Shown: positions 21,384 to 33,511 of the stretch, one piece after another | Layout: each line of letters opens with the position of its first letter | Position numbering within the stretch: position 1 is the first letter of the stretch | Source: Oscheius tipulae | Taxonomy: Eukaryota > Nematoda > Chromadorea > Rhabditida > Rhabditidae | DNA: 64,000 bases | Direction of reading: 5' to 3' | NCBI GenBank assembly: GCA_037178975.1 | Contig: JASJZH010000003.1 | Span: 2,790,001-2,854,000, forward strand | Translations under genes and position numbers: made by a program | Notes under the pieces: generated by a model | Database searches by the model: none | What the model saw: the letters and a program-made list of their open reading frames with translations, nothing else | Told to the model about the DNA's origin: nothing

Positions 21384-24300
21384 ACCCTGTATTAAAGTTC
21401 CTTATTTGTCCTCTGACCATTAACATAAACTGCTACCTTTATAGGTTCTTGTATCATCATTTGCAATCAATGTTGTACCCCAAGGAAAGATAGGAATTGT
21501 CCCAGTTACTTTGTGACAACAATTACTTTTTGTAAGTCAAGTCAGCATGCGTCTCTGGAAAAACGTTGCTCCCGTCAGGGTAGTTTGACTTGAATAGCAA
21601 CTAACTGTCACTAACCCCAATGGGGCATCAGCCAAACTTGCTTCAAACAAAAGTGTTTTGGTATTTCGAATTGCGAACTCCAATTATGTCAATTGAGACT
21701 TGTCGCCATTTTTTAGACGAAGTGTTTCTACTTAACACTGACAGAGGTAGCAGCAGAAACCAGGAGTGACCGAGTTTCAGCAACGAGTTGAACAGAATGA
21801 GAAGATGTTTGTTCATTGAGGATCTCGTCGTCCTTTACTCATTGCTTCTCTAGAATAATCTGTTGATTCATTGGCTCTGTAGCGTATAGTGACAGTATTT
21901 TGTCTAGTCCAAATACGAAGAGAACCAAGGAGCTCGATTTCGACGACAATATTCTGCATAACAATTCTCTGCAAAGAGGTTGCTACTGGAAACGATCAAA
22001 AAGATGACTAAAGCTACGGAGACAGTTGATGAGATAGGATGGCCAAAGACGGAATTAAAGACCTGACTACTATACTTCAGTCCCGTCTCTGTCAGTAGCC
22101 CCTACTTCAATAAGTCAGCTCCATATTGAACAGCAACAGTCTCGTGCAGGCCATCCAGAACAGACATTTCCAGGCTCTCAGTTTTGATGTTGATTCTCTG
22201 CTTCGCAGGACTTCTTTGCGAGTTTGTCTACCAGAACCTGAAATACAACAAGAGAAGAAGCCACGGAGCAATCGTTTCGTTGTTATTCGATTCAGTTCCC
22301 GAGAAATTTCCAAAGACCGATCTCTACTCACCTTAACACCACTCTAGTCTCACCCGATTTGCTGAACACTCCGACGAGACCTCTATCACAGCCCGATGCG
22401 GCCCTCGATTAGAAGACTGAGAGCATTCGGGTCTGTGTTACTCAGGACTACTACAGTCCCTAGTCAAGGTGTGAGAGAAAGGTATCCAAAAGTGAGTGCA
22501 AAAGTATAACAAACTTTGATGGAAAGTGGAAACCCCTGACCTGTAGAAGACGAACATTAGCCCAGACGGGTAGCAAGCGACCGACTTGAAGTAAGAGTTT
22601 CAACGTTGGCAAGATCTTTCAAGTCGAGTACGCTTTCGGCGCATTTTGCAAGTCGATGGCGAGAGCACTACGGATGCAGACTGCTTTCCGTTCAAACATT
22701 CTGCGATTTCTCCTTGTTGCACATATTCGAGCTTGATATGGGATTTCCGTCTTATTGCCGGTCGTTGAAAAAGTCGAAAGAGAAGCTGGAGCCAGTGAAG
22801 AGGAGACTTGTCTCTTGTGTGATCTGGGGGACAATGCGGGATCTACGATTTCTTAGATTGGTTTCTACGGGCGCTTTTTTATGCTTTTCCTAGTGCGTCT
22901 AGAACTGCCTTCTTTCATACTTGGAAAGATGGTATTTCGGCGGGAAAGCGGACTACAATTAACCGAAAGAATTCAAACTACAGTTCAGAGAATGCTCTAC
23001 TCACAACCAGTCTATTCATAGAACCTCAAGAGTGACTGTTTTCATTTATTTTGTAGGCCGATTACGTCCATGTTTTAAGCGATTGGTTCAACCTCATAGC
23101 GGGAACTTTTTGAATGCCAACTGATTTTCTCTGCCACTAATCGACCGCTCTTCAAACTGAAAAAAACTTGGCTGCCCAAAACTTCAACGAAGCAACCAAG
23201 CTACTATGGTTTGCTCAAAAAATTAGAAGTCGCTACTCATAACCTATTTGTTTCGTGACGGGAGCCAAAAGTGAGACAGTCCTTTGACCAAAACTTGACT
23301 GAGTATTCCTTGTTTGCGTGCTAAATAGACACAAACAGAAATGGATAACGGATCCCTCCCAATTCTTGATGAAGCATCAAACTGTATGACAGTGGAGAAC
23401 ATGACAGGCCGGAAAACATCCCGATTTTACTTCACTGTAAGAGATAGCTGTTTTGACTTCCATACGCATCTAACGAAAAAAAAAACTTGACCATTGGCAA
23501 TATATAGGTGCATACGTGTTAAATATTCAACCTGTTCAAATGTTTTACTTTGTTTGCCAGTGGCGTGGACTTGCTGTTTGGGGTCTGCGATTCGTTAGGT
23601 TGTTCCCTACGGCTCTTTTTGCTTTTCGTAGCGCGATTTTAAGATCGAGATTGACTTTTTCATACTTCAAAAGATGTCATCTTTCTTCAGAAATCGAGTT
23701 ACGAAGAACCGAAAAAAAAAACTCTTGTATTTTGTGTTAAGCCATGAAGGGTCCTGGATACCCTATGAGGGCGGTCCCACGCTTGTGAGATAGGATCAGA
23801 TCCGGGAGGTTGTGAGCTACCGAAGAGAACAGAGATGTTTAGTTCTGAAGTGCTTGTGACAGCTTCTCGTCAGCTATGTTTGAATTACTTTGATCCTATT
23901 CTCCGGGAACAGACTTTCAAGTCACTGTTCTAACCAGCTTCAGTTAGAACAGCATGTACGATGCAGTGCCTTTTACTCTCAGCAAGTAGTACTGTATACA
24001 CTGAGCACGGTCTGTTTAGATAGGAGATATCTAGCCTGACATCGAACTTGACCATCCGTGTAGTCCAGACCAAGGAAACCCCAGGTTCTTGACCACTGAA
24101 GTAAGACCAGAAGACTATTTCATCTGTTGATTCCACCAGTATGTAACTCGACTCTAACGATCTATATTCTTGTCCGAGAACTGTACATGTCCACCCGTTC
24201 AAACACGAAACGTCATTTTCGACTTGAAGTACAGCCTTGCATATTAAGGCAAAATCATGTCTTTTTTGCTGGGCACGGGAACATTCAAGTATAGTTACGC

Positions 24301-24723
24301 GTTAGATAGTTTGGTTGTTTCCAGTAGCCGAAGCCAGGAAATTGTCTAGCACCCAGACCATGCCTCCCCAGAGATAGCAACCAGGGTTGATCTGCGCACC
24401 CTAATGCCGGGAGATAGGATCCGGGAAAGTGTTAGCCAGTGAGAGAGCTGTCTCCAACAGATACATTTTGAACTGAACGGTTCTCTCTTTCGTCTGTCAG
24501 ACACAGCTAAACAAGCACTTTTTGACTACAATTCATTGTTGTTCCCGATTCTAGTCTTTTCCCTTTTCTTGTCCGCTTCCCCGGGACAAGGGATATTCGA
24601 CAGCGGGACATTTCTCATACTTCTTTAGTACGCCGATTGTACGTTTCTTTTCTTATCCCTTTTCTTTTCTATTACATTCAAACTACATTTGTTCCTTACT
24701 AGAGATCTCGCTTTGGTCCGCCA
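21384..24723. other. repeat-rich intergenic region
   Basis: No complete gene is evident. A short ATG frame at 23341-23436 (MDNGSLPILDEASNCM..) ends at a plausible donor but has no partner exons. Two related copies of a diverged repeat lie around 22800-22960 and 23550-23720. A segment at about 21960-22040 resembles 19880-19960 on the same strand. Related GATAGGATC-containing blocks occur near 23790 and 24410. These look like old repeats and gene fragments. Confidence 0.4.
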
Positions 24724-27700
24724 ATGTCGGACAAGCTCCTTCATCTGCAGGGAGTACGAGGATTGGCCATACTCTTCGTAGTCTTCTTTCACTTCTTCCC
24801 TGCTAAATTCGCGAATGGATATGTCGGAGTGGATATGTGAGTCATACTTGAACTTGTTGTTACACAAGCATGTAGGTTCTTCATTCTGTCCGGCTATCTC
24901 ATGACTATGATGCTGGAGCGGAACAAGGAGCTGACGCTGCTCGGAGCTGGGGAGTTTCTGTACAGGAGATGGAAAAGGATTGTGCCGCTCTACTACCTGG
25001 TCATCTTGATCGTTCTTGGTGAGTTCACTGGTCTTTTTTGGCTGCCTGGGTTGATACATGGACGTACATGTCGGAAGCCTTCTATCTAAAAACCGATTAG
25101 ATGGACTGAACAAACATGATTACTCTGTGCAACGGAAATAAGTAAAATGGAGCATTTGCTTGAAAGGAGAGGAGTTCTTACGGCGCATTCAGTAGTTTAC
25201 AAACAGTACGCTGCGGGAGCCATTAAGACTGAGAACCGACTGTAAACTCAGCTAAAAAGTATGAAACCGAACTTGTGGTCGAAAGGTAGGAAAGTTCCCT
25301 GAGTATTGAATGCACACAGTGAGGGTTTGGTGACGAATGCCCCCATCTAGCAAAATTCAAAGAACTGGGAGATCCTGAAGTCACGGTGAAGGACCATAGC
25401 AGACACCAATGACTCCTCAGTGCTAGGTCTGAATCCTCATATTGTGACTCTCATTCTAACCCTCTAGATCATTCTGTGGACTAAAAAGACATCTGCGAGC
25501 TTGTTGGCAAAGTTCCAAGGTTCAGTTCAAAAGACACCTCGCAGGGTTCAAGTGTTTGTTGGATGTCCTCAAAATTCAGATTGTAAAAAAAGATAGTTCT
25601 CGGATCTTTGTGTTCATACCAAGCGCTCTCCATTGTTTAGTCTAAAAGCTCGTCCCAATGTTCAAAGGATAACTTTTTGCTTTTCAGCGCTTGTCCAATT
25701 CACTTCGGTCTCTATCCAAATGACCAACGTCGAGTCTGGCTTCACTGCTACCCTCTTCGCTACGAATCTCATTCGTCCGAGTGGTCATGACGGTTATTTC
25801 GCCAAGGTACAATTCCATCATATCTGTAAAACTATCCTTTTGAGCTTGGCGTGGCCGTCGACCTCTTCACCCACACTTGGTCTCTGGCTCTCGAAATGCA
25901 GTTCTACTTCCTCTTCCCTCTGATCTTCTACATCTTCAAGAAGATGTCTCAGCAGTTCGGACAACATTTCATCGTTTTGCTATGTAGGTTTCCTGAAAAA
26001 AGTCAAAACCTTCTTCAGGCATTATGTCAGGAGCCTTCTACCTAAAAACCGATCAGTTTCTGTCCTTCAACTCGGTCTTTGCCAGGATTTGGCAGTTCCT
26101 GGCTGGTCTCTTGGTCTACTACGCCTACTCGAGAGATTCTTTCTTAACCCCGTCGAAAGAAACGATTTTGTGTCTGGAAGAGGAAGAAAAGTTCTTACTA
26201 AAAGAGGACAATCTCGTCACCAACTCTTTCCCATTAGTTTTTGTATGTCTACTGTCCCTCTGCGTGCTGATAGTCTCTCCCCAAGAAGTAACCTCCGACT
26301 TTGCTAGGTATCATTTCCTTAAATCTCCCTCTCACTGTTTTAGGGTCAACACAGTCCTGATGACATTTGTGATTCTTCTCTACGGCAAAGGATCCACCTT
26401 TTTGGAGAACAAGTACCTTGTCTACATTGGAGAAGTCTCTTACGCTTGGTATCTGCTGCATTGGCCAATTGCCGCCACCTTGAAGCTGAACGAGAGATGT
26501 ACTCAAGGTAGGAACACCCAAGCTGCGCACCAACTTGTGAAATGTTAGGGGGAAGCTGTCGATACATAGCGAAATGCTGCGTATCGACAGCCCGACGATT
26601 CGAGTTGGTGCGCATTTTTCCGCGCTTCACACAGCCTGAAGGCTAGAGTTGGTGGAATAACTGGACTATTTTAGAACTCTTCCTGGGGCTCATTGTCTCC
26701 TTCATTCTGGGTGTCCTGCTGCACGAATTTTTTGAGAAGTTCTACTTGAAGTGGGAGAAGGTTACTGTAATTGCCTTGACCATCATCCTTCTAGTGGGAA
26801 ATCTCGCAGTTCTCTTATCGATCAAACGTAGGATAATCTTCTAGATATAGTGGGTTGAGAGTCACAGAGAGTCTTCCACCTGGCCAACTGAATGATCTTG
26901 AGTCGACCGAAGAGAACTCATTCAATGGAAAAATGTCCAAGTTCAACTATCCGACCGACTTTATCGTGAACATGACATATGGATATGAGAACAAGACCGA
27001 CTGTGAGTAACCTTTCTGAAGTTCAGTTTTGGTACCATTCTGCGTACAAACTATTTTGGTTCGGCACATGTTTGCCCCATGCTCTCAGTTCTAAAGAGAA
27101 ACGGTGTCACTGAGATTGTACACTGTACCATTTTATAACAACGACTGTCTGATCCTAAACTACCAGTTTCAGTCGAGAGAATCGAGTTGAACAACTACTA
27201 CCAATCAACGGATCTCAAACGCTCATTAACCGACTTCTGTCCCAAGTTCAAGAAGACCTCCGATCCTCCAAAGAGTCGTTGTGAGCTGAACGAGGTAGGA
27301 GACAGAATTCCATTCTGATTGGGGTTCAGGGTACAAACAAAACCGCTAACTCGACTCTTCTAGTAGTTGGGAACAGCTATGCCGGAAACCTTTTCAAGAT
27401 TGTCCACGAGGAGTGCAAGAGCCAGTTCTCGCACATAGAGATCTCCTTCACCGGAGGTACTTTCTAATCTAGCCACCCCAAATTTCTATGCTTTTAGGCT
27501 GTGAGTCACTAACACGGTCCAATAGTAATCAGTATTTCAACTGTAGCAAGGACTACATGTTCCTGGACGCTATAAGGGAGATTCAGCCGGATTATTTGTT
27601 CATTGTTGAGAGGTAGACAGAAGCTATGATTACAAAACCAGAGCTTTAGACATTTCCAGCTGGGAGAAATAAAAAACGGGCAGAATCCTTTTGACGACGA

Positions 27701-28198
27701 GCTTTTCAATGTAAAACACACTTTTTTGACAATTTAAAGCCTTCAGTTCACAATGAAGAGGATGGAAGAGACGGAGAAATTGGTCAAGAAGAAAATTTAC
27801 ATCCTGGACGCGTTTCCGGCTGTCATTTGGGGCACCGTAGATGCTGTGAACACCAAACTAAAGTCGGGAGTCACAATTAATGATGTATGGTTGTTGCGAC
27901 CCGTGGAAAACCTGAGTTCAGGCTGAAAGAGCAGTAATCGATACACACTACCTGATTATGAAGATGCGACTCCAGCGAATTGTGGACAACTGTCCAAAAT
28001 GCCATTTGTTTGACTATGCCTCCCAGTTTTTCTTTGATGGACAGTTCAAAGTAACTATATTTTTGGATTGGAATCACGGTTTTCCAGATTTACGACCCTA
28101 AATACTTTGTCAGCTTCTTTACTGAAGGTAGTCATTTAACCCCAGCTGGCTGGGAAAGAGTTCGACCGTTGATAAAACAAATTTGTGATAGGTTATAA
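24724..28198 (+). CDS. membrane O-acyltransferase (OAC family, acyltransferase-3 + SGNH)
   Basis: Fifteen exons from ATG 24724 to TAA 28196-28198 (first 24724-24836, last 28088-28198) give 685 residues in phase. The N-terminal half is acyltransferase-3: LQGVRGLAILFVVFFHFFP with the conserved His, GYVGVDMFFILSGYLMTMML, then about ten hydrophobic helices including HTWSLALEMQFYFLFPL and YLVYIGEVSYAWYLLHWP. The C-terminal third is an SGNH hydrolase-like domain: VVGNSYAGN (nucleophile block, about residue 475) and SHLTPAGWERV (catalytic His, about 665). In worms such OAC proteins transfer acyl groups to lipids or glycans; the substrate here is unknown. The oddities are a 669-bp intron 2 holding a copy of part of exon 5, and a hairpin in intron 6. 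Confidence 0.92.
26523..26624 (+). repeat. long hairpin inside acyltransferase intron 6
   Basis: TGCGCACCAACT (26524) pairs with AGTTGGTGCGCA (26612), and inside it AGCTGTCGATAC pairs with GTATCGACAGC across a 15-base loop. The whole intron is 167 bp, so the hairpin makes up most of it. It could be a short inverted-repeat element or a structured intronic RNA. Confidence 0.65.
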
Positions 28199-28747
28199 TA
28201 ATAAACAGACTTCTTTGAACAAATAGCCTGAAAAATTCCTAACCCTTTGTTCTGAAGACAGTAGACGATCATTCATCTCGCCTCTAATTGTCCTACCACT
28301 ACGCCAGGTTACGAAATCTTGCAACAGTGTTACCTCACTACATAGTTGCAGTTTCCGGCTTCCTTCTTTGTTTTCCTAGTCTCAAAGTCCTCCTTTCGGA
28401 TCTGAAAAAGGATATAGAATTAGAAAGCAGGTTCGTGTTGGGTTCATTTCCATTGAAATTTTGCCTTTTCAAATTGGCGCGCAGAAACCTGGAGTCTGTG
28501 AACTTTTTGTTCTACGAAAGTGAAAAATTGCATGCTTCGTGGTTCTTGCATTCCCTTATTTTTGTAAAAAGCCTCTGGAAACTCACTAGCAAGTCACTCT
28601 CTACTGTTCCTTACATTCCCTGATGTACAGTCGCACACGAAATAAATTTTCTATATTCCGTCTTTCTTGTATCTTACTGAACTCGGCTTTTTCCTGAAGT
28701 ATATCTACATTCTTTTGAAGAAAATAGACTAAAAAAGGACCAAGAAG
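28199..28747. other. intergenic, nothing recognised
   Basis: AT-rich spacer between the acyltransferase and EFL1. AATAAA for the upstream gene lies at about 28199. An open frame around 28290-28620 lacks an ATG and any family resemblance. Confidence 0.4.
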
Positions 28748-31700
28748 ATGACGTCGATAATAAAGGAACTTGGAGACGCGCTAGCTAATGTGAGTTTGTT
28801 ATTTTCATCGAGTTTGTTTTTTCTTCGAATCTTGTAGAAGATGGTGTTGAGCCCTTTTGAGTGAGTCTGCCTGAAATAGGAGCAAAGATGACAGAACGAC
28901 AATGCTACTGTCGAATCTGAGGCATCTTCAGGCGGAAAAATTTGCTGGCTCTGGGGAAACGGCTCGTTACCTGAACTTTCATCACAATTTCCATTTTGAA
29001 CTAATTTTTGGGATCTATCTCTGAAAGATGCCGACTTCCATTCTTTCTCACATTCCAACTTCCAGAAACGACCAGAAGAAATCCGTAACGTCTGTCTCAT
29101 AGCCCATGTGGATCATGGAAAGACCAGCCTAGCCGACTCGCTCGTCTCCGTCAATGCTGTTATCTCAAGTAACCTTTCCCTCTTTCTACCAAACATTGAA
29201 GAATGTTAAGATAGAATGGCCGGTCGCCTCCGGTTCATGGACAGCCGAGAAGACGAGCAGACGCGCGGAATCACAATGAAATCGAGTGGAATTTCGCTGC
29301 TCTGCGGCCCGCTCCTCGTCAATCTTATGGACAGTCCGGGACATGTTGACTTTTCGTCGGAAGTCACTTCGGCTCTTCTCATCTCCGATATCGCCTTTTT
29401 GCTCGTAGACGCGGTTGAGGGAGTCTGCTCACAGACTCAGGCACTGCTCAGACAAGCTATTGTCAATGGACAGTCACTCATTCTTGTAGTCAACAAGCTG
29501 GACAGGTATGTGTATTTTAATCCTTTTTCTGAGCTCTTACCTGCTGTATCTTGTTTAAAAACATGAGTATAGGTTAATTCCAGGCGTAAAAATAAAGTTA
29601 TCCTCATAAACAGTCGACTTATCGGTTCTCCCAAAATTTGACTACAGATTATGCGTCGAGCTGAAGATGTCTCCCTCGGAAGCCTACCAGCATCTGGTCC
29701 GTCTCTTGGAAGCGGTCAACAGCTGCGTCAGTCAGGCAATTGTCACGCATTTCCTTGTCCAAATCCTACCACAGGTAGTCGCCGGAATGATCCTCGAAGA
29801 GGATGCCTATAGCGACCTGGAAAAGATCGAATCCCGTTTACATTTTGAGCCCTGCAAGGGCAACGTCCTCTTCTCCTCGGCAATTCATGGCTACGCTTTC
29901 TCCGTCGAGGATTTTGCCGAAGTGTACGCTGAGAAGTTGAAGCTGGAGAAGAAGACGCTTCAGCAGAGTCTTTTCGGCGATTTTTATATTCAGGGGGGCA
30001 GCGTGAAGGTCTGTTTCTTGTTTCTCTACGAAAACAAGCGTACTTTTCCAGGAAGGAGCTGCAGTCAAGGGCAAACGCACCCTGTTTGAGCAGCTTATCT
30101 TGGAGCCGCTATGGGCCCTGCACGAATGCGCTCTGATCAAACCCGATCTGGCCAAATTGCTCCAACTGGCCGGTAATTAAACACGAATCTCCTTATTTCT
30201 ATAAATTAGAGAAACTCCAGCTCAGCTTCAAAACGCGCCGCGTGGAGGATGCTTTCGACGACGTTATGAGGCAATGGATGCCGGTGGCCAGAGCCTGTTT
30301 CCGATCCGCTGCGCGTCAGCCGTCGGCCAAAGTTGCCTTCACGGATGAGCGTCTCCGGCTCCTGCTGGGAAGAAGAGAGCACCCGCTTTGGGAGCCCATC
30401 AGAAATTGTTCATCGGAAGGTTCTGGTTTGATTTATAGGAGATAAAGTTGAATTTAGGAGAAACAGTGCTCGCGGTAGTCAAATTCATGCACCATGATAA
30501 CGAGAAAGTAGCCATCTGCAGAGTTCTTAGCGGACGTGTCAAGCCGAGCAATGTTCTTTATGTGACTGGAGCCAAAAAGGTAATAGATTTTCTGTTAAAG
30601 GAACATGTGCGCTTTTGGGTCCTACCTAGAAAATTCACAGAACTGATTGTAGCCTTAGAAGTTCTTCTAAACCACGAATTTCCAGCTCTCCGACGACGAC
30701 GAAGTCCCCTTCACCACGGTCGAAAAGGTCTTCATGCTGCGAGGACGTGAATGCATTCCTCTTCAGGCTGCCACAGCTGGCGTCATCTGTGCTATTCAGG
30801 CCAAAGACATCGTACAGGTTCCTTTTTTCTCATTGGTTCTATGAACATTAGGCTCCAGAACGCGACCCTGTGCTCTAATCCTGTCCGAGAAGGTCTCCAA
30901 CTTGGGAGAGAACAAGGCGAACCCCTGGTCCGAGTCTCTATCAACACGGCTGAGCTGGACCAGATCGATGAGCTCAAAAGGACCCTGAAACTGCTGACAG
31001 TCTTAGATCCGAGCCTTCGAGTCCTGGAACTTGAGACCGGAGAGTTGGCAATGGTCACGGCGGGAGAAGTCCATCTCCAGAAATGTCTCAAGGATTTGGA
31101 GGACATGGGAATCCAGGATCTCGAGATCTCGCCGCCAATTGTCCCGTTTCTGGAGACGGTCGTGTCGGATCCACTGGCCACAGCCGTAGAATTGACGGAG
31201 AAGGTCACAGAGTGCAAAATTCGAGGCGAAGCTCTGTACCTCCGGCTGCGGGTAGCGCCTCTGCCGATCGAGGTGGTACAGTTATTGGAGAAGTCGAAAG
31301 AAACACTTTTGGGACTGATGAAGGGACAGACGGAGGAGAAGGAAGCCGAACAGTTAAAGTAAGAGGTTTTGTGTTTACAACACTCTCGGATGCCGGTCAC
31401 TTTGCTTCTGAAACCTGTAAACTGCTCCCCTCCTGGCAGGAAATATAATGGGGCGGGGGCTCCTGCTTCTATTCATGCTCCCGCGTCCGTCCCCGTATTA
31501 TTTCGCCACTCCAGAGAGAGGAGGTTATATAAACAGCTCCCCACCCAGCATTGCGTTCATACCAATGGACATATACTTAAACTCTAACAATATAAAGAAG
31601 ATTAGCACGGCCCTTGCACAAGAATGACGCGCAAATTCGTGAAGCGTTCCAATTTTTTTATCCCTGCTTTCAGAAATAAACTTCGCGAACTTTGTCAAGA

Positions 31701-32651
31701 TGTGCTGCCACAGATGAAAGGAACCTGGTGGTATCGCCAGTCTCGCGAAGAAATCGGCTCCCTCATCGATCGAATATGGTGTTTCGGGCCGGACAAGGCC
31801 CGTTCGAACATTCTCATCAACTGTGTTCCCGATTATGACCGTGGTTCGATTTGGAAAAAGTCCACCGAAGCTCTGAGGCCCTTCGACAACTCTATCATCT
31901 CCGGGTTTCAGCTTTTTGTTGGAAGTGGCCCGCTGTGCAATGAGGCCATGAGAGGCGTTGTGGTTCTTCTGGAAGGCTGGTCAGTCGATGAAACCGTATG
32001 TTTTTGTCTGTTTTTTGACGGAAAAGTTTTCAGGATGTGGCGGTAGGTGGACAGATGATTTCGGCAATGAAGGCGACGTGCAAAGCAGCGACGGAGAAGC
32101 TGGGCACATTGAGACTCGTGGCCGCTATGTATAGGTGAGAATTTTTTTTAACAAAAAAAAAAATGAGTTGTAAGATCATGCTTTCACATCTAACAATCAA
32201 CTTTCAGATGTCTCGTCACGACCTCCAGCCAATCACTGGGCAAAGTTCACTCTGTCCTGGCCCAGCGGAAAGCCAAAGTTGTTTCCGAGGACATCAACGA
32301 GGCGACGGGATTCTTCGAAGTCGAGGCTCTCCTCCCCGTCGTCGAGTCCTTCTCCTTCTGTGACCATTTACGAAAGAGCACCTCCGGAATGGCCAGTGCC
32401 CAGCTCGAGTTCAGTCACTGGGAAGTCATCGAAGAGGTTTATGCGTTTTTTGCTCAGAAAAATAACGTGTTTAGGACCCATACTGGACTCCGTCGACGCT
32501 AGAAGAAATTGAGGAATTCGGACTGAAGGGCGATTCGCCGAATCATGCGCGAGGCTACATGGATGTAGTGAGGAAGAGAAAAGGGTTACCGACAGAGGAC
32601 CTGATCGTCGTTTCCGCGGACAAGCAGAGGAATTTGAACAAGAAAAAGTAG
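28748..32651 (+). CDS. EFL1: EFL1/Ria1, GTPase for 60S ribosomal subunit maturation
   Basis: Thirteen exons close to a 904-residue EF-2-like GTPase. The G domain is at the start: [18 protein letters not shown] (G1, residues ~20-35), [16 protein letters not shown] (switch region/G2), [11 protein letters not shown] (G3) and VNKLDR (G4). Domain II carries [19 protein letters not shown]. Domain III reads [19 protein letters not shown], and the C-terminal part ends with [16 protein letters not shown] and a basic tail, matching EFL1 rather than EF-2 (there is no diphthamide loop). With SBDS, EFL1 removes eIF6/Tif6 from cytoplasmic pre-60S subunits. It is shorter than human or yeast EFL1 (~1110-1120), mainly in the insert. 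Exon 10 starts at 31674, and the 315-bp intron before it houses a U6-like snRNA on the same strand. Confidence 0.95.
31555..31656 (+). ncRNA. U6 spliceosomal snRNA-like gene, variant
   Basis: Clear U6 similarity: a 5' hairpin GTTC..GGAC, CATATACTTAAA, GAAGATTAGCACGGCC, then GCAAATTCGTGAAGCGTTCC ending in a seven-T pol III terminator. A TATATAAA lies 30 bp before the predicted start, the place of a U6 TATA element. The catalytic AGC triad and 3' stem region are kept, but the ACAGAGA box (31592-31598) reads ATAAAGA, two changes in a normally invariant element. The gene lies in an EFL1 intron. It may be a transcribed variant or a pseudogene; the intact promoter and terminator keep both options open. 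Confidence 0.85.
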
Positions 32652-32914
32652 AAAAGTGTTCATTTTGTTGATTTTTATTGTTACTGTTTTTTGAAGTTGA
32701 AATAAAAGATTTCCATTGAGTCTAGAAAAGTAGCTAGCGATCTCATGGAAGAACACTTTTTCTTCGAAAACTCACGTATAAAACTCAAAAAAGGACTTCT
32801 TTTCAAACTATTCAGAAGCTTCTCGCTCCGACTGTGCTGAATCGAAGAAAAAAGGCAACCTTTGTTACTATGTTTATCCTCTAAAGTACACGTTCTTGTA
32901 AACAAAAATTAGAC

Positions 32915-33511
32915 CTAGATCGGCCAGCTCCACTGTCCCTTTGGCGCTTCTTCGGTCAGTGGCTCCCATGCCTTGGCTTCCAGGATGGCGCGAGTCGTCT
33001 CGAGCTCGTATTCGGCCTGCAAAATTATATACGAAAAGCACTTAAAAAAATTGCTATTATTCAGAAGAAGTCTACCTACCTGTTGGATAACCTCCTCGAT
33101 CTGTCCCATACCGATTTTCTCCTCTAGTCTGCCGATGTCGGTTTCGGCTTGAACGAGGGCAAGACGTTGTTTTACAATCTAAATTCTCTTTTCTCGACGA
33201 AAGAACACAACATACAGCTTCAGTATACTTTCTGTAGGCGGCACTGGTCGGCATCTGCTCAAGAGCACGTAGAATTCGGCCGTAGATGACGGTCAGATCG
33301 CGATGGGGATGCTCGTTGACGAAGAGACCGGTGATCCCTGTTGTCTAGATTTTTTATGAGTAAATTACAGCGAATTACTAACCTTTTTGTGAAAATCGGT
33401 GGATACTTTGCTCTTCGCATGGAATCTGTTGATGTAGGGATTCTCATACATGCTACGAGCAGCAAGTCGAGTAGAACTGGCGGCCTTGAGAAGGCGGCCG
33501 GCCGATGACAT
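32915..33511 (-). CDS. NDUFA5: NADH dehydrogenase 1 alpha subcomplex subunit 5 (complex I)
   Basis: Four minus-strand exons (33383-33511, 33216-33344, 33080-33178, 32915-33016) give 152 residues. After a basic, Ser/Arg-rich mitochondrial presequence (SSAGRLLKAASSTRLAARSM) come the family blocks TTGITGLFVNEHPHRDL, AYRKYTEAIVKQRLALV, IGMGQIEEVIQQAEYELE and the C-terminus KGQWSWPI. NDUFA5 is an accessory subunit on the peripheral (matrix) arm of respiratory complex I. A pyrimidine-AG immediately before the ATG fits spliced-leader addition, although the frame is also open upstream. It is tail to tail with EFL1, 263 bp between the stops. Confidence 0.95.

Noticed and set aside
28288-28623. 111-residue open frame between the acyltransferase and EFL1
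   Set aside because: Starts only at a TTG, not family-like, in AT-rich spacer.
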